Shown piece by piece: positions 55,499-64,000 of a stretch of 64,000 nucleotides of DNA (positions are counted from its first letter, which is position 1; each line of letters opens with the position of its first letter). Source of the stretch: JANQEU01 sp965601455 (GTDB lineage: Bacteria > Bacteroidota > Bacteroidia > Cytophagales > Cyclobacteriaceae); contig OZ271831.1 in NCBI GenBank assembly GCA_965601455.1, forward strand, positions 2,976,001-3,040,000. The letters are read 5' to 3'. The notes under the pieces are model-generated. The model was given only the letters and a program-made list of their open reading frames with translations, ran no database searches and had not been told where the DNA came from. A program made the translations under genes and the position numbers.

Positions 55499-55554
55499 TT
55501 CCCTTTTACCACTTGATAATTTGAGAAGTTAATATCATTTCCACTTTATAGAAC

Positions 55555-56343
55555 ATGAAGATCAAAGTCGTTGAAAATGTGTTCATCAGACATAATGAAA
55601 TTATCACCGACAGGCAATCCATATGGTTCCTCCACGGATTTGCAGATTCGGGACTTGCTTATTTAGAGGCATTCGACTCCCCTATTGCCAATAATTTCAA
55701 CATCTATGTAGTAGACCTCCCTGGTTTTGGAGCAAGCCCAATTAATCATGATTTCCTTTCAATCAAAGGTCACTCCGAATTGGTAACAGGAATCATTAAA
55801 GATGAAACCAACGAACAGCAGAAAGTCAACCTTGTCGCACATTCTTTAGGTGGTTTAATAGGTACATGGGTTTGTCAAAACTTAAGTGATATGGTGAATT
55901 ATTACGTTAGTATAGAGGGGAACTTAACAGAGGCGGATAGCTATTTTTCAAGTAAGCCCTTGGACTATAGCACCCCTATTGAATTCTCCAGGGCATTTAA
56001 TAAAGACATATTTAAACTGGCTGAAAAAGAAGAAAGATACAAGAGGTACTACAGTAGCCTCAGGTTTGCGAATCCGGAAGGCATGAGAAATTGGAGCATT
56101 ACGAGCCAGGAGTTCAATAGAAATAACAATTGCGGCCTGGAGTTTAATGCTTTAGAATGTAATAAGATCTATTTGTGGGGAGATAAGGACACACCAAAGG
56201 AAACCCAGGAGTTCATCAATAGACAAAAGGTGCCAAATAAACTATACCCAAGCATTGGTCACTGGCACATGATTGAAAATACCGAGGCACTTTACGCAGA
56301 TATATGCAGTTTCATCTTAGGTAATAATTATATTAATATATAA
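55555..56343 (+). CDS. Alpha/beta hydrolase
   Basis: A 262-residue alpha/beta-hydrolase. WFLHGFADSG is the oxyanion-loop strand-3 motif, DLPGFGAS follows strand 4, and the nucleophile elbow is AHSLGGLIG. The acid is probably the aspartate of LWGDKDTP, and the histidine the one in IGHWHMIEN near the end. The substrate is unknown. It may be expressed with the HxlR gene upstream. Confidence 0.87.
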   Translation: MKIKVVENVFIRHNEIITDRQSIWFLHGFADSGLAYLEAFDSPIANNFNIYVVDLPGFGASPINHDFLSIKGHSELVTGIIKDETNEQQKVNLVAHSLGGLIGTWVCQNLSDMVNYYVSIEGNLTEADSYFSSKPLDYSTPIEFSRAFNKDIFKLAEKEERYKRYYSSLRFANPEGMRNWSITSQEFNRNNNCGLEFNALECNKIYLWGDKDTPKETQEFINRQKVPNKLYPSIGHWHMIENTEALYADICSFILGNNYINI

Positions 56344-56429
56344 TCTGTCAGTCAAGGGACTTCGACGATAACATAGTTAGATGTAATTTCGTCGCTTCGT
56401 TGATTTTACTGTTTCCCTGTCTCCATCTC

Positions 56430-57326
56430 ATGAAAGCCACCATTTCTCTAATTCTTGCTACGACTTTTTGGGGTCTTAACTTTCACTTCGCCAAGTTCAT
56501 GCTGGGCGAATCGAACTTCATTGAGGCCGGAACGTGGCGATATCTATTGGGAGTGGGAACCTTATTTCTCTTCTTGTTGAAGGACCTAAAAAGTCTGGAT
56601 AAACTTCCGCTAAAAGGAATTGTACTGGTCGGAGTTATTGGGCTGTTTGCATTTAATATGCTGTTCTTCAGTGGATTACTATTTACCAATCCCCTTAACG
56701 CAGCGCTTATCGTCAGCCTAAATCCGATCACTACTGTCCTGCTGTCAGCGTTGATTCTAAAGACGCCCGTGAAATGGTTTCACTTTGTCGGAGCCTCTAT
56801 TTCTTTTCTTGGGGTGGTGTATCTTCTAACGAAAGGTAATATTCTCAACCTCTCTGAGGTCCGATTAAACGTGGGAGACCTTTTAATCTTCGGAGCCAAC
56901 CTTGCCTTTGCCCTTAATCATGTTTGGGTAAAAAAGTACAAGGAAGGTATTTCCAATCTGCAATTCACTGCGTGGACCAATTTGATATGTCTTCTAGGAT
57001 TCTTGACTGTCACCCTATTTTACTACCCAGTAATTGACTTCAATCATTCGAATAATTATTGGATTTGGACCCTGGGTATTGGAGTGTTTGGAACGGCTAT
57101 TGCCTACATTCTTTGGAACTATGGCGTTACCGAAATTGGTGCCGACCGATCCGGAATTTTCATGAATGTTGTCCCTCTGGCAACAGCTGTGACTTCCGCA
57201 CTATTTGGAATCGAAATGAATCTTTATCACCTGGTTAGCGGGGTTATTATTATCGCTGGGATATTATTCACACAGGTCTTTCGGTTGCGATCTATTCAAC
57301 AGAATCTTGCCAAATCCATCAATTGA
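56430..57326 (+). CDS. EamA/DMT-superfamily transporter
   Basis: A 298-residue protein with about ten membrane helices in two EamA repeats (FWGLNFHFAKFMLGE near the start, LIFGANLAFALNHVWVKKY in the middle, GVFGTAIAYILWNYGVTEIGADRSGIFMNVVPLATAV near the end). The ATG at 56430 was chosen over an upstream TTG. DMT proteins export amino acids or metabolites; the substrate is unknown. Confidence 0.9.
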   Translation: MKATISLILATTFWGLNFHFAKFMLGESNFIEAGTWRYLLGVGTLFLFLLKDLKSLDKLPLKGIVLVGVIGLFAFNMLFFSGLLFTNPLNAALIVSLNPITTVLLSALILKTPVKWFHFVGASISFLGVVYLLTKGNILNLSEVRLNVGDLLIFGANLAFALNHVWVKKYKEGISNLQFTAWTNLICLLGFLTVTLFYYPVIDFNHSNNYWIWTLGIGVFGTAIAYILWNYGVTEIGADRSGIFMNVVPLATAVTSALFGIEMNLYHLVSGVIIIAGILFTQVFRLRSIQQNLAKSIN

Positions 57327-57405
57327 TTGGAATAACTTCATGCCCAGTTTTGGAATCGAACTTTGATACTAAATTCATTAAATTTCCTGAACTGACTTAA
57401 AGAAA

Positions 57406-59460
57406 ATGAAACGAATTCTATTCCTATCTTTTATTATAAACTCGTCATTCCTCTTTGCACAATCAGAGGAATGGATTATCTCAACCAAGGACATTGATCA
57501 ACAGAATTATTTTGGGGTCACGGTGGCAAATGGAATGGTTGGATTAGTCTCATCGCCCGAACCTTTCAAAGTCAAAGATGTGGTATTAAATGGCGCATTT
57601 GATACCTATGGAAGAGGTCGTGTTTCAAATATTATGAAGGTGTTCAATACCGCAAATCTTGAGTTTACAAATCCAGGATTTACTGAAGCGGAAAAGAACG
57701 CATACAACGAGCTTTTCAGTGGAGATAATCTTATTTCTCACGAACAGTCAATCAACATCCGGAACGGAGAATTCACCTCAAAAGTCACTTACAAAGGACT
57801 GGAAGTTGAATATACCCTACGGTCACTCAGACATCTTCCCTTTACCTCGATGGTAGAGGTAAATATCAAAGCCAAACAGGATCTGCAACTCGCACCTGCC
57901 TCCGTCATGTCCGCACCTGATATCCTGAGGGATATTAGTAATCATTATGCCATGGTCGACGTTCCCGGTCGAGAGCAGATACCACTTATGAGTTCAAGAG
58001 GTATGAGCCCATCAGGGAGAATGAAAGTGGCAGCTTCTTCAACAATCCTGATGGAAGGAGAACATCCACATTTAATTCATGAGGAGCGGAACTACGGAGA
58101 CCATCGGCTAAAAATGTATCATCAATTGAAACGAGGAGAAACACTCTCGTTTTCCGTTTTTGGAACAGTCTGCACCTCAGAACAGTTTGCAGACCCCCAA
58201 AATGAAGCGGAAAGACTTACGTTGTACGCGTTTCTAGAGGGAAAAGAACGAAACATTCAGCGACATCGAAAAGCCTGGGATAAATTATGGGATACTGGCG
58301 ACATCGAAATCGTAGGAAAACCCGATTTGACAAAAGATATTCGGTTCTCCCTTTACCATCTTTATTCCTTTGCCCGATCCGGGACGGCTTATAGTTTATC
58401 ACCAATGGGCCTCTCAGGATTAGGTTACAACGGACACGTTTTCTGGGACACGGAGCTCTGGATGTATCCTCCCCTTTTGATGTTGCAACCTGATATCGCC
58501 CGTTCTCTCCTAGAGTATCGTTATGAACGATTGGATGCAGCCAGACAAAACGCATTTAGCCATGGGTATAAAGGAGCTATGTTTCCATGGGAATCAGACC
58601 AGGATGGCCAGGAAGCTACACCAATATGGGCTCTAACCGGACCTTTCGAACACCATATTAGTGGAGATGTTGCCTGGGCTTGCTGGAAATACTACCAGGT
58701 AACCAATGACAAAGAATGGCTGGAAATGCGAGGTTATCCAATCATGAAGGAGGTTGCCGACTTTTGGGTTAGTCGCGTAGATGAAAACCCGGATGGGTCC
58801 TTGAGCATTCGCAACGTTGTTGGAGCCGACGAATACGCAGAAAATGTGGATGACAATGCATTCACAAATGGAATAGCGAAAGTAGCCCTGGAATATGCTG
58901 CTCAGGCCGCAGAAGTACTGGGAATAGAAGCTGATCCCAATTGGCGGAGCACGGCCAACAGAATACCTATTCTAAAATTTCCTGACGGTGTAACAAGAGA
59001 ATATGATGGTTATGGGGGACAAACCATCAAGCAAGCAGATGTAAACCTACTATCCTACCCGTTGGACCTAATTAGAGATCAAGATGAGATTCGACGTGAC
59101 ATTGAGTACTACACCCCCAAATACGACGTAGGCGGTCCTGCGATGGGATTTGCGATCTTATCAATTCTTTACAATTGGACGGGTGACACTGAAAAAGCAA
59201 TTGAACTTTTTAGGCAAGGCTATCAGCCGAATCTTGTACCTCCCTTTGGCGTGATCTCAGAAATGGCGGGAGGATCCAATCCCTATTTCGCCACCGGTGC
59301 AGGAGGAATGCTTCAGAATGTAATTGCCGGTTTCGGTGGATTAGAAATTACAGATAGCGGAGTACAGAAGACCATGAATCCTTCCTTACCTAAAGGCTGG
59401 AAGAAGTTGATTATAAGAGGAGTCGGGGCAAACGAAGAGACCATAGAGATAGAGGAATAA
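57406..59460 (+). CDS. Periplasmic glycoside hydrolase family 65 enzyme
   Basis: A 684-residue protein with signal peptide (MKRILFLSFIINSSFLFAQ). It shows the GH65 layout: N-terminal beta-sandwich, (alpha/alpha)6 catalytic barrel with WDTELWMYPPLL, the general acid E476 in GADEYAENVDDNAFTN, KQADVNLLSYP, and a C-terminal beta domain. E619 in VISEMAGGSNPY stands where the catalytic base of the hydrolysing branch would be; cytoplasmic GH65 phosphorylases lack it and bind phosphate there. A hydrolase of kojibiose or glucosylated sugars in the periplasm is therefore more likely than a phosphorylase. It is followed by a Crp-type regulator gene 23 bp later. Confidence 0.88.
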   Translation: MKRILFLSFIINSSFLFAQSEEWIISTKDIDQQNYFGVTVANGMVGLVSSPEPFKVKDVVLNGAFDTYGRGRVSNIMKVFNTANLEFTNPGFTEAEKNAYNELFSGDNLISHEQSINIRNGEFTSKVTYKGLEVEYTLRSLRHLPFTSMVEVNIKAKQDLQLAPASVMSAPDILRDISNHYAMVDVPGREQIPLMSSRGMSPSGRMKVAASSTILMEGEHPHLIHEERNYGDHRLKMYHQLKRGETLSFSVFGTVCTSEQFADPQNEAERLTLYAFLEGKERNIQRHRKAWDKLWDTGDIEIVGKPDLTKDIRFSLYHLYSFARSGTAYSLSPMGLSGLGYNGHVFWDTELWMYPPLLMLQPDIARSLLEYRYERLDAARQNAFSHGYKGAMFPWESDQDGQEATPIWALTGPFEHHISGDVAWACWKYYQVTNDKEWLEMRGYPIMKEVADFWVSRVDENPDGSLSIRNVVGADEYAENVDDNAFTNGIAKVALEYAAQAAEVLGIEADPNWRSTANRIPILKFPDGVTREYDGYGGQTIKQADVNLLSYPLDLIRDQDEIRRDIEYYTPKYDVGGPAMGFAILSILYNWTGDTEKAIELFRQGYQPNLVPPFGVISEMAGGSNPYFATGAGGMLQNVIAGFGGLEITDSGVQKTMNPSLPKGWKKLIIRGVGANEETIEIEE

Positions 59461-59483
59461 TTTTAAGGTTCCCCAAGATCAAA

Positions 59484-60047
59484 ATGCTCGAAGAATCACT
59501 TGTTCAAATTGTACCCTTCGACTCTAAAACACTCGAATCGTTGACGAGCTTGTTTTCAAGTGTTCAATTGAGCAAAGGAGAATCATTTGCCCGGAAAGGA
59601 GAATACTCAAAGAAAATTGCCTTTGTCGAATCAGGAGTAATGAGAGCTTACTACAGTAATGAGGATGGAGATGAGTACAACAAGACATTTTTTGAACAAA
59701 ATAGCTTTATCGGGGCCTACTCATCATTGGTTACCGGTCAAAAGAATCTAATTGATATTGATTGCCTGACGGATTGTCGATTGCAAGTGGCCACCTATGA
59801 AAAGGTAACAGGACTTTATGATCATTTTCCGCAAGTAGAGCGATTAGCAAGAATTCTTGCCGAGCGGTTCTTCGTATCGAAGGAAAAGCGTGAAATCGAA
59901 CTTGCCACTCTCGAAGCAAAGGATCGATACTCCATTTTCCAGGAAGAACATCCCCAATTAGAACAACTGATCCCTCAATATCATATTGCCTCCTACCTTG
60001 GTATTAGTCCCACTCAATTGAGTCGTATAAGAGCACAGAATCGTTGA
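59484..60047 (+). CDS. Crp/Fnr-family regulator
   Basis: A 187-residue protein with an N-terminal cyclic-nucleotide-binding-like domain (about 15-120, LSKGESFARKGEYSKKIAFVESGVMRAYY) and a short C-terminal helix-turn-helix (about 160-187, ASYLGISPTQLSRIRAQ). It lacks the usual cAMP-contact residues, as is common for Bacteroidota members. It lies 23 bp after the GH65 gene and may regulate it. Confidence 0.87.
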   Translation: MLEESLVQIVPFDSKTLESLTSLFSSVQLSKGESFARKGEYSKKIAFVESGVMRAYYSNEDGDEYNKTFFEQNSFIGAYSSLVTGQKNLIDIDCLTDCRLQVATYEKVTGLYDHFPQVERLARILAERFFVSKEKREIELATLEAKDRYSIFQEEHPQLEQLIPQYHIASYLGISPTQLSRIRAQNR

Positions 60048-60129
60048 TCGAGTTAATTCCTTTACATATGTAAATGGAATTGGTACTCACCGTCCTGAAG
60101 TTTGCATTGACATTCATAAACGATGGGAA

Positions 60130-60858
60130 ATGAAATTACAGGAAAATAAGATACTTATCACAGGCGCTACGGCCGGTATTGGCGAAGCCTTACTAAATAA
60201 ATTTCTAGCGCTGAATAATACGATTATTGCCGTTGGGCGCGCCGAGCAAAAACTCAAGAATTTGGCTCAGAGAGACGAAAGGATAATTCCTTTTCAATGC
60301 GATGTATCAAAAAAAGACGATCTGGACCGGTTGGTCATGTTTGTGGAGCAAAACCATCCGGATTTGAACATATTAATCAATAATGCAGGCATACAATTCA
60401 ATTACTCTTTCCTGGAGGAAATTCAACCAATTTCAAAGATTGAACAGGAAATAAGTGTTAATTTCCTGGCTCCCCTAAAGCTTTCATCTTTGCTCTTGCC
60501 AACTCTTGAAAACAATGAAAATTCAGCAATTGTAAATGTATCCTCTGGATTGGCGCTGGTACCAAAACCACAGGCTCCAGTTTATTGCGGAACTAAAGCC
60601 GGAATTCATATTTTCTCTAAATCCCTTCGTTACCAGCTTCAGCATACAAAAGTATTTGAGATCATTCCTCCACTGGTTGATACTCAAATGACTGCAGGAA
60701 GAGGAAAAGGTAAGATAAGTGCCAATCAATTGGTGGAGGAATTCATAAAAGCATTCAAACAAGATCGGTTTGAGGTGAACATTGGAAAGGTAAAACTGCT
60801 AAAACTAATTAATCGGTTGAGCCCTGCTTTGGCCGATCGGATCATGCAAAGGGTATAG
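60130..60858 (+). CDS. DltE-like short-chain dehydrogenase
   Basis: A 242-residue SDR with TGATAGIG (cofactor), LNILINNAGIQ, and the catalytic S-Y-K set (NVSSGLALVP, VYCGTKAG). The sequence resembles the DltE/COG3967 group, whose substrates are mostly undefined. It lies 82 bp after the Crp-type gene on the same strand and is probably expressed alone. Confidence 0.85.
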   Translation: MKLQENKILITGATAGIGEALLNKFLALNNTIIAVGRAEQKLKNLAQRDERIIPFQCDVSKKDDLDRLVMFVEQNHPDLNILINNAGIQFNYSFLEEIQPISKIEQEISVNFLAPLKLSSLLLPTLENNENSAIVNVSSGLALVPKPQAPVYCGTKAGIHIFSKSLRYQLQHTKVFEIIPPLVDTQMTAGRGKGKISANQLVEEFIKAFKQDRFEVNIGKVKLLKLINRLSPALADRIMQRV

Positions 60859-60935
60859 TTTTAAAGAAGAAAGTCTGGTGTTCAATACCTTTTGGGATAA
60901 GTTGCAAAAACGAACTCGTAATTGTAGTTTGTATT

Positions 60936-61349
60936 ATGGATTTATCAGGCTTTAACATCTGGGAGCTCATTGTAGCTTCCCTTTCGAACTTTGTAATTGG
61001 ATATCTATGGTATGGACCGCTATTTGGTAGCACCTGGCAGAAACTGGCTGGGCTCTCCGACGAAGATGTGCAAAGTGGAAATATGCCTTTAATATTTGGA
61101 CTCTCCTTCGTGCTCAACTTCATTATAGCATCGTTTCTATCCCTCTTTACAGAAATAGCAATGATGCTGGGTTCTAATGCCATTTTTGGTGGATTATTTG
61201 CGGCAATCCTCTGTATCGGTTTCGTTGCCACGACTTTTGGAGTCAACTACCTCTATCATAGAAAACCACTTAAACTTTACCTCATTAACGTGGGGTACTC
61301 CGTGGTGAGCTTCTTTACCATGGGATTAATCATCGGAGCCTGGTACTGA
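60936..61349 (+). CDS. DUF1761-family membrane protein
   Basis: A 137-residue protein with four membrane helices, beginning MDLSGFNIWELIVASLSNFV and having YLWYGPLFGSTWQKLAG, the DUF1761 signature. The function is unknown. Its stop TGA overlaps the next ATG by one base (TGATG), coupling it to the isomerase-like gene. Confidence 0.82.
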   Translation: MDLSGFNIWELIVASLSNFVIGYLWYGPLFGSTWQKLAGLSDEDVQSGNMPLIFGLSFVLNFIIASFLSLFTEIAMMLGSNAIFGGLFAAILCIGFVATTFGVNYLYHRKPLKLYLINVGYSVVSFFTMGLIIGAWY

Positions 61350-62296
61350 TGAAAAGAAGAAATTTTATACAAAACACTGGGTTTGGTTTAGCCGGTTTAG
61401 GGCTATCCTCTTCCCTTCTTTCCGGTTGTTCTGACCTCTTAAGTGAAGAAGCAGCTTTGGCACTGGACACTAACATACCAGGTGATTTTCCATTTGACAT
61501 ATCGTTGGCCCAATGGTCCCTTCACAAAACCTTCTGGGCTGGGGAGTTGACGACTCTTGACTTTGCACAGGTGACCAGGGAAAAATATGGATTGAAAGCC
61601 GTGGAGTATGTAAACCAGTTTTTTGCGGATAAGGCAGAAGATACAGACTACCTGAACCAGTTGAATCAACGAGCAGCAGACAATGGCGTTAAAAATGTAC
61701 TCATCATGATAGACCTTGAGGGTTCGCTGGCCATACTGGATGAGAACAAGCGTCTGCAGGCAGTAGAGAATCATTACAAATGGATTAACGCTGCTAAATA
61801 CCTGGGCTGTCATAGCATCCGTGTTAATACCTCAGGAAAAGGTAAAGCAGAGGATGTTGCCGATGCAGCGGTAGATAGTCTTGGAAGACTTTCTGAGTAC
61901 GGTGCGAAGGAAGAAATAGGTATTGTGGTGGAAAATCATGGCGGCTATTCTTCGGATGCTTCCTGGTTGACCGGCGTCATGAAACAAGTCGACAACCCCT
62001 ATTGTGGCACTCTTCCCGACTTTGGAAATTTCAGAATCAGTCTTTTCCCACCGAAGAATTATGACCCTTACAAAGGAGTTGAGGAATTAATGCCCTACGC
62101 GAAAGGAGTAAGTGCCAAGACCCATGACTTCAATAGCGTGGGTCAGGATTCCGCAATTGATTATTCGCGAATGATGCGGATCGTAAGTGAATCCGGTTAC
62201 GAAGGTCACATCGGAATTGAATATGAAGGTTACAAGTTAAGCGAGGAAGCAGGTATTCTCGCCACCAAGAAATTGATTATAGATTCTGCTTCCTAG
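61349..62296 (+). CDS. Tat-exported sugar phosphate isomerase/epimerase-like (AP endonuclease 2 superfamily) lipoprotein
   Basis: A 315-residue protein with a twin-arginine leader (KRRNFIQNTGFGLAGLG) leading to a lipobox-like LLSGC. The TIM-barrel domain has metal-ligand motifs VVENHGG, TLPDFGN, SAKTHDF and GIEYEG, as in xylose-isomerase-like epimerases. It likely isomerises a sugar or a sugar derivative in the periplasm. It is coupled to the DUF1761 gene by a one-base overlap. Confidence 0.85.
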   Translation: MKRRNFIQNTGFGLAGLGLSSSLLSGCSDLLSEEAALALDTNIPGDFPFDISLAQWSLHKTFWAGELTTLDFAQVTREKYGLKAVEYVNQFFADKAEDTDYLNQLNQRAADNGVKNVLIMIDLEGSLAILDENKRLQAVENHYKWINAAKYLGCHSIRVNTSGKGKAEDVADAAVDSLGRLSEYGAKEEIGIVVENHGGYSSDASWLTGVMKQVDNPYCGTLPDFGNFRISLFPPKNYDPYKGVEELMPYAKGVSAKTHDFNSVGQDSAIDYSRMMRIVSESGYEGHIGIEYEGYKLSEEAGILATKKLIIDSAS

Positions 62297-62370
62297 AATC
62301 CTCTAAATCTCACTTTGCTTTCACTGATTGGATCATTCTGTCTAACAAGATAAGAAGAGTATTTTGTGTA

Positions 62371-62437
62371 TCAACTTATATTTAAGTTGAATAATTTAAA
62401 AATAAGTTGTTCAACTTATAATTAAGTTATATGTTTA
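62371..62437 (+). promoter_or_regulatory. BlaI-type operators and promoter of the BlaI/M56 pair
   Basis: TCAACTTATATTTAAGTTGA at 62371-62390 has perfect eight-base arms. ATAAGTTG-TT-CAACTTAT (62402-62419) is a second perfect inverted repeat, and the imperfect repeat at 62411-62430 (TCAACTTA...TAAGTTAT) is a third, spaced 40 bp from the first. TTG at 62407-62409, 20 bases, then TATGTTTA at 62430-62437 make a Bacteroidota-type promoter, so the operator lies inside its spacer. The start codon is 30 bp downstream. Confidence 0.65.
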
Positions 62438-62466
62438 CAACGCTGATTCGATAAACTCACAACGCA

Positions 62467-62841
62467 ATGACTACATTGACTAAGGCAGAAGAGAAGATCA
62501 TGAAGATTCTCTGGGATATTGACAAAGGTTTTATCAAGGATATTATCGAACAATATCCCAACCCTAAACCTCCTTATAATTCAGTTTCGACTATTGTCAG
62601 GGTATTAGTTCAAAAAGAAATCGTTGGTTACAACGTGTATGGGAATTCATACCAATACTATCCCTTGATTTCCAAGGAAGAATATCGAAAGGATCAACTG
62701 TCTCGATTAGTCTCCGATTACTACAACAATTCTCTTAAGCAGGTGGTCAACTTCTTTTCAGAAAGTAAACAGCTGGATGAGAAAGAAGTAGACGAAGTCA
62801 TGAAAATGTTAGAAGAACTAAAATCGCAGAAGAATGAGTAA
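62467..62841 (+). CDS. BlaI/MecI-family repressor
   Basis: A 124-residue winged-helix repressor (TLTKAEEKIMKILWDIDKGFIKDII, then PPYNSVSTIVRVLVQKEIVGYNVYG) with the helical C-terminal dimer part. BlaI/MecI repressors are released when the partner M56 protease cleaves them. The M56 gene starts 8 bp before its stop, so they form a coupled pair. Inverted repeats over its promoter are the expected operators. No beta-lactamase gene is in view, and in Bacteroidota such pairs often act on TonB-linked targets. Confidence 0.92.
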   Translation: MTTLTKAEEKIMKILWDIDKGFIKDIIEQYPNPKPPYNSVSTIVRVLVQKEIVGYNVYGNSYQYYPLISKEEYRKDQLSRLVSDYYNNSLKQVVNFFSESKQLDEKEVDEVMKMLEELKSQKNE

Positions 62842-64000
62842 TATTTTACTTTACCTACTGGAAGTCAGCGTAGTACTATCGCTGCTCTATTTGCTGTATT
62901 TACTCCTTCTTAGAAAAGAGACCTTTTTCAATCTCAACCGGTTTTTTCTACTGGGCATTCTTGCTTTTTCTTTCCTCCTACCATTGGTGAGTTTTGAGTT
63001 TATCGAATCAAAGGAGCACATTATTAGTCAACCAATTGATCAACTGGGGAGTGTACGCGTCTCCTACTATGATGCCTTAGCCGAGTGGAATTTTGAAGGG
63101 AATAGCGATGAAAAAGAAACCTTCTTTATGCAGGAGTCAGGTAGGTTGAGTCCAATTAATGGATTCACTATCATGACGCTGTTTCTGATCGTTTACCTGA
63201 TAGGGGCAATTTCTGTATTGATCCGACTCGGTTGGATCTACTTAACCATCGATCGATTACGTAGAAGCTACCCCAGAACCAGTATCGAGGGTATAACTGT
63301 GGTGAAGGTCTTACACCCCATCACACCTTTTTCCTTTTTGAACTGTGTTTTTGTCCCTAAAGACTTACCAGACAATGAAGAGTTTGGTCAAATACTGGCA
63401 CATGAAAAGACACATATTCAGCAGAGACATTCGTTTGATTTACTTTTTGTTCAACTTCTGGCAGCCGTTCTCTGGTTTAACCCGGTGATCTGGTTGTTGA
63501 TAAAATCTTTAAAAACTACACATGAATATATAGCAGATAAAAAAATGATTAACCAGGGTTATTCCTTAGTTGAATATCAATCATTGCTTTTGAGACAATT
63601 GATTAGCAACAACTCGTATGGGTTGGTTCACAATTTCAATTTGACATTCATTAAAAAAAGAATAACCATGATGAAAATAAAAGAATCCGGATGGGTAGGA
63701 AGGGCAAAAGCCTCCCTGGTCCTATCAATAGCATTAGTATTTAGCCTGGTGATGTTACAATGTAACTCCAGGATCGACGACCAGATTTCTATTCCAGTAG
63801 TTGAATCTAACCTGGGAAGTGATCTGTCATTACCTCTGCTACCACAAACAAATTATGCATTTAAAGGTGATCTGTCCCAAGCGATAAAGATAGAGATCGC
63901 TGATAATCAGGTAAGACTCAATGGAAAGGCTCTTAGCTCGAATGAAATATCTTCTGCTATTGAGAAGCTAAATGTTTCGGAGAAAGCAATTGTCGAAATG
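62834..64000 (+). CDS. M56-family (BlaR1-like) membrane metalloprotease, 3' end cut by the window
   Basis: The 389 visible residues begin MSNILLYLLEVSVVLSLLYLL with membrane helices near 8-27 and 36-55. A cytoplasmic M56 domain has the zinc motif HEKTH (H190, E191, H194) with ADKKMI as the third-ligand region, then further helices (VGRAKASLVLSIALVFSLVMLQC) and an extracellular start of the C-terminal part, which runs past the window. It probably cleaves the BlaI-type repressor. It overlaps the BlaI gene by 8 bp. Confidence 0.9.
   Translation, partial: MSNILLYLLEVSVVLSLLYLLYLLLLRKETFFNLNRFFLLGILAFSFLLPLVSFEFIESKEHIISQPIDQLGSVRVSYYDALAEWNFEGNSDEKETFFMQESGRLSPINGFTIMTLFLIVYLIGAISVLIRLGWIYLTIDRLRRSYPRTSIEGITVVKVLHPITPFSFLNCVFVPKDLPDNEEFGQILAHEKTHIQQRHSFDLLFVQLLAAVLWFNPVIWLLIKSLKTTHEYIADKKMINQGYSLVEYQSLLLRQLISNNSYGLVHNFNLTFIKKRITMMKIKESGWVGRAKASLVLSIALVFSLVMLQCNSRIDDQISIPVVESNLGSDLSLPLLPQTNYAFKGDLSQAIKIEIADNQVRLNGKALSSNEISSAIEKLNVSEKAIVEM

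Noticed and set aside
1..64000. tRNA, rRNA, prophage, insertion sequence or toxin-antitoxin genes
   Set aside because: No cloverleaf T-loop pattern, rRNA-like stretch, transposase, integrase or terminal repeat was noticed by eye. A tRNAscan or ISfinder run would be decisive.

Overview
The window comes from a Bacteroidota chromosome, most likely a marine-type Cytophagales or relative; the rank below phylum is a guess. Evidence for the phylum: type IX secretion (T9SS) C-terminal sorting domains on two large surface proteins, lone MacB/FtsX-type permeases without an ATPase, Tat-exported Gfo/Idh/MocA dehydrogenases, BlaI/M56 pairs, DUF4097, DUF4136, DUF1761 and DUF3108 proteins, and promoter-like TTTG/TTG - about 19 nt - TAnnTTTG/A elements with few Shine-Dalgarno sites. 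No rRNA, tRNA, CRISPR array, prophage or insertion sequence was seen. Base and codon use look even, so this reads as ordinary chromosome with several accessory metabolic modules.

Layout, left to right. At 1-4.7 kb a cut-off ABC permease faces an NtrC-type regulator and NtrY-like kinase, and a sigma-54-like promoter lies before the permease. At 4.7-11.2 kb are an OPT transporter, a TlpA-like thioredoxin, an APC permease and a T9SS-exported CotH-kinase protein. At 11.2-15.6 kb, on the minus strand, are a dehydrogenase, a lipoprotein, a second MacB-type permease and a 47-codon ORF. At 15.6-22.3 kb is a plus-strand catabolic operon: MFS transporter, ethanolamine-type permease, glutamine-synthetase-like ligase, SDR, aldehyde dehydrogenase and glutamine amidotransferase. 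Together these fit gamma-glutamylation of ethanolamine, oxidation to gamma-glutamylglycine and hydrolysis. At 22.3-31.8 kb are a STAS-like protein, DUF4097, DinB/YfiT, a formylglycine-generating-enzyme-like lipoprotein, GGCT, a dehydrogenase, a LacI regulator and an NhaC antiporter.

At 31.8-35.2 kb dapD, a DUF3108 protein, a TPR lipoprotein and lysA form a minus-strand operon for diaminopimelate and lysine. At 36.5-41.8 kb is an iron-uptake operon: DtxR-type repressor with its own operator, a membrane-anchored DtxR-FeoA fusion, FeoB split into separate GTPase and permease genes, then mnmE. At 41.8-45.7 kb a minus-strand operon encodes a TetR regulator, a diheme cytochrome c and a two-subunit molybdenum hydroxylase. 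At 45.9-49.2 kb a T9SS surface protein of ELWxxDGT and cadherin-like repeats is broken by a one-base deletion.

At 49.2-49.7 kb the only long gap carries a minus-strand terminator with no gene upstream, a possible small RNA. The remainder holds a WD40-like/amidohydrolase lipoprotein, a second STAS-like protein, an HxlR regulator facing a periplasmic protein gene, an alpha/beta hydrolase, a DMT transporter, a periplasmic GH65 glycosidase with a Crp-type regulator, a DltE-like SDR, DUF1761 plus a Tat-exported isomerase-like protein, and a BlaI/M56 pair whose inverted repeats overlap its promoter. The best leads for unusual biology are the ethanolamine module, the split FeoB with its membrane-tethered regulator, the broken repeat protein and the orphan terminator.
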